Positions 63,262-64,000 of a DNA stretch of 64,000 nt are shown here, piece after piece; within the stretch, counting starts at the first letter, position 1; each line of letters begins with the position of its first letter. The stretch covers positions 31,171,326-31,235,325 of the forward strand of contig OZ026844.1 of assembly GCA_964023205.1 (NCBI GenBank). Direction: 5' to 3'. The position numbers were made by a program, and so were the translations under genes. The DNA comes from Lutraria lutraria. Its lineage: Eukaryota; Mollusca; Bivalvia; Venerida; Mactridae. The notes under the pieces are model-generated. The model saw nothing but the letters and a program-made list of their open reading frames with translations, was not told where the DNA came from and did not search any database.

Positions 63262-64000
63262 GTTTGTATTTAAAAGCTGGAATCGTGACAAAAGTAGTAT
63301 ATAAAAGGATATAATAATATGTATTATTTCGTATCGCTCTACATTCGCCTTGTACATGTTTATCAAAAAGAAAACATCCACCTGTTAACTTACACGGCAT
63401 TATTTTTGCCTTGTATTTATCTATTCGTCTTTAATCATATAGGTATGCACTAAATAAAGCCCTATACGATGTGTGATTGATACCAATAGCATTAAATGAA
63501 ATCTGGTTGAATATGATATGTCCAGCTAGCTAATGGAAGGCTGGTAGTTCGACGGATTGAAAAAGGTACCCAAAATATTCATTTCAAGAAACAACATTGA
63601 ACAAAAATCTTAATAGTATGATCTTTCTTCTGAAAACGACATACATCTCTTTGCCAACAGGCAAACATTCAGATAACGATTCACGACTACCAAATATAGA
63701 TAATATTTGAAATTGCCTTATCAGAAACACCAAAATCACCGCCAAGGTCTGATCTGATAGCCTCGGACATTCACGAAGTAAGGTAAAATAGTTTATTTTT
63801 ACGGGCGGCAGCTCTTTCATCTAAATAATCGTTTCATTGTTGCTAAGTCAGAACATTAATAAAGAACATTTTGGCATTTCAGGCTTATATATCTGAGCAT
63901 GCGCCAAACGGCTCACGGCAACATTAATGCGCGTGATTAGTTGATAAACGTTTGACTGTGTAGTGATATTAGGCCTAGTATGTAAATCGTCATGAACATA

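Overview
This is a eukaryotic, AT-rich, intron-rich window, most likely from a bivalve or close mollusc. The evidence is spliced animal genes with short exons and canonical GT/AG introns, tRNA-headed SINEs, and the 'TTTTAGCTCACC...GGCCCTCTTGTT' type of dispersed repeat common in bivalve genomes. The species cannot be fixed from sequence alone. Translated-frame similarity and splice sites support four protein-coding loci and one tentative start exon. The rest is a dense collection of small DNA transposons, SINEs, LINE remnants and tandem repeats.

Layout. (1) 634-10193 (+): the 3' two-thirds of a FAM120A/FAM120C-type gene (constitutive coactivator of PPAR-gamma-like protein); its N-terminal exons lie upstream of the window. 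It ends in a long AT-rich putative 3' UTR carrying a perfect 17-bp hairpin. (2) 14281-17411 (-): a complete six-exon EEF1AKMT2/METTL10 lysine methyltransferase, convergent with FAM120A. (3) 17412-23323 (+): RAB7 (late endosome/lysosome small GTPase), divergent from EEF1AKMT2 across a short shared promoter, with a non-coding first exon and four coding exons. (4) 27743-29637: a mariner (D,D34D) element with perfect 29-bp terminal inverted repeats, split by a 550-bp unknown insertion that contains a 140-bp palindrome. (5) 30.5-38.2 kb: MITEs with 5-bp target-site duplications and several SINEs. (6) 39655-50718 (-): a secreted prohormone/neuropeptide-like precursor of 312 residues, encoded by two coding exons separated by a 9.6-kb repeat-filled intron. 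That intron holds a 200-N assembly gap, a 29-bp minisatellite and a five-unit 162-bp satellite. (7) 50.8-64.0 kb: intergenic, with hairpin elements, a TTAA-flanked MITE, tandem repeats, a LINE remnant and one candidate start exon at 63097-63261 (+).

The housekeeping genes do not form a functional pathway; their order is a synteny block. The most interesting locus is the prohormone. It has a signal peptide, dibasic cleavage sites, a long acidic spacer, and two related modules (residues 45-75 and 276-310). Each module begins with a Trp-Trp motif directly or one residue after a KR site and ends in Gly-Leu-Gly-Lys, which predicts a Gly-Leu-amide C terminus. I do not recognise it as a named family.
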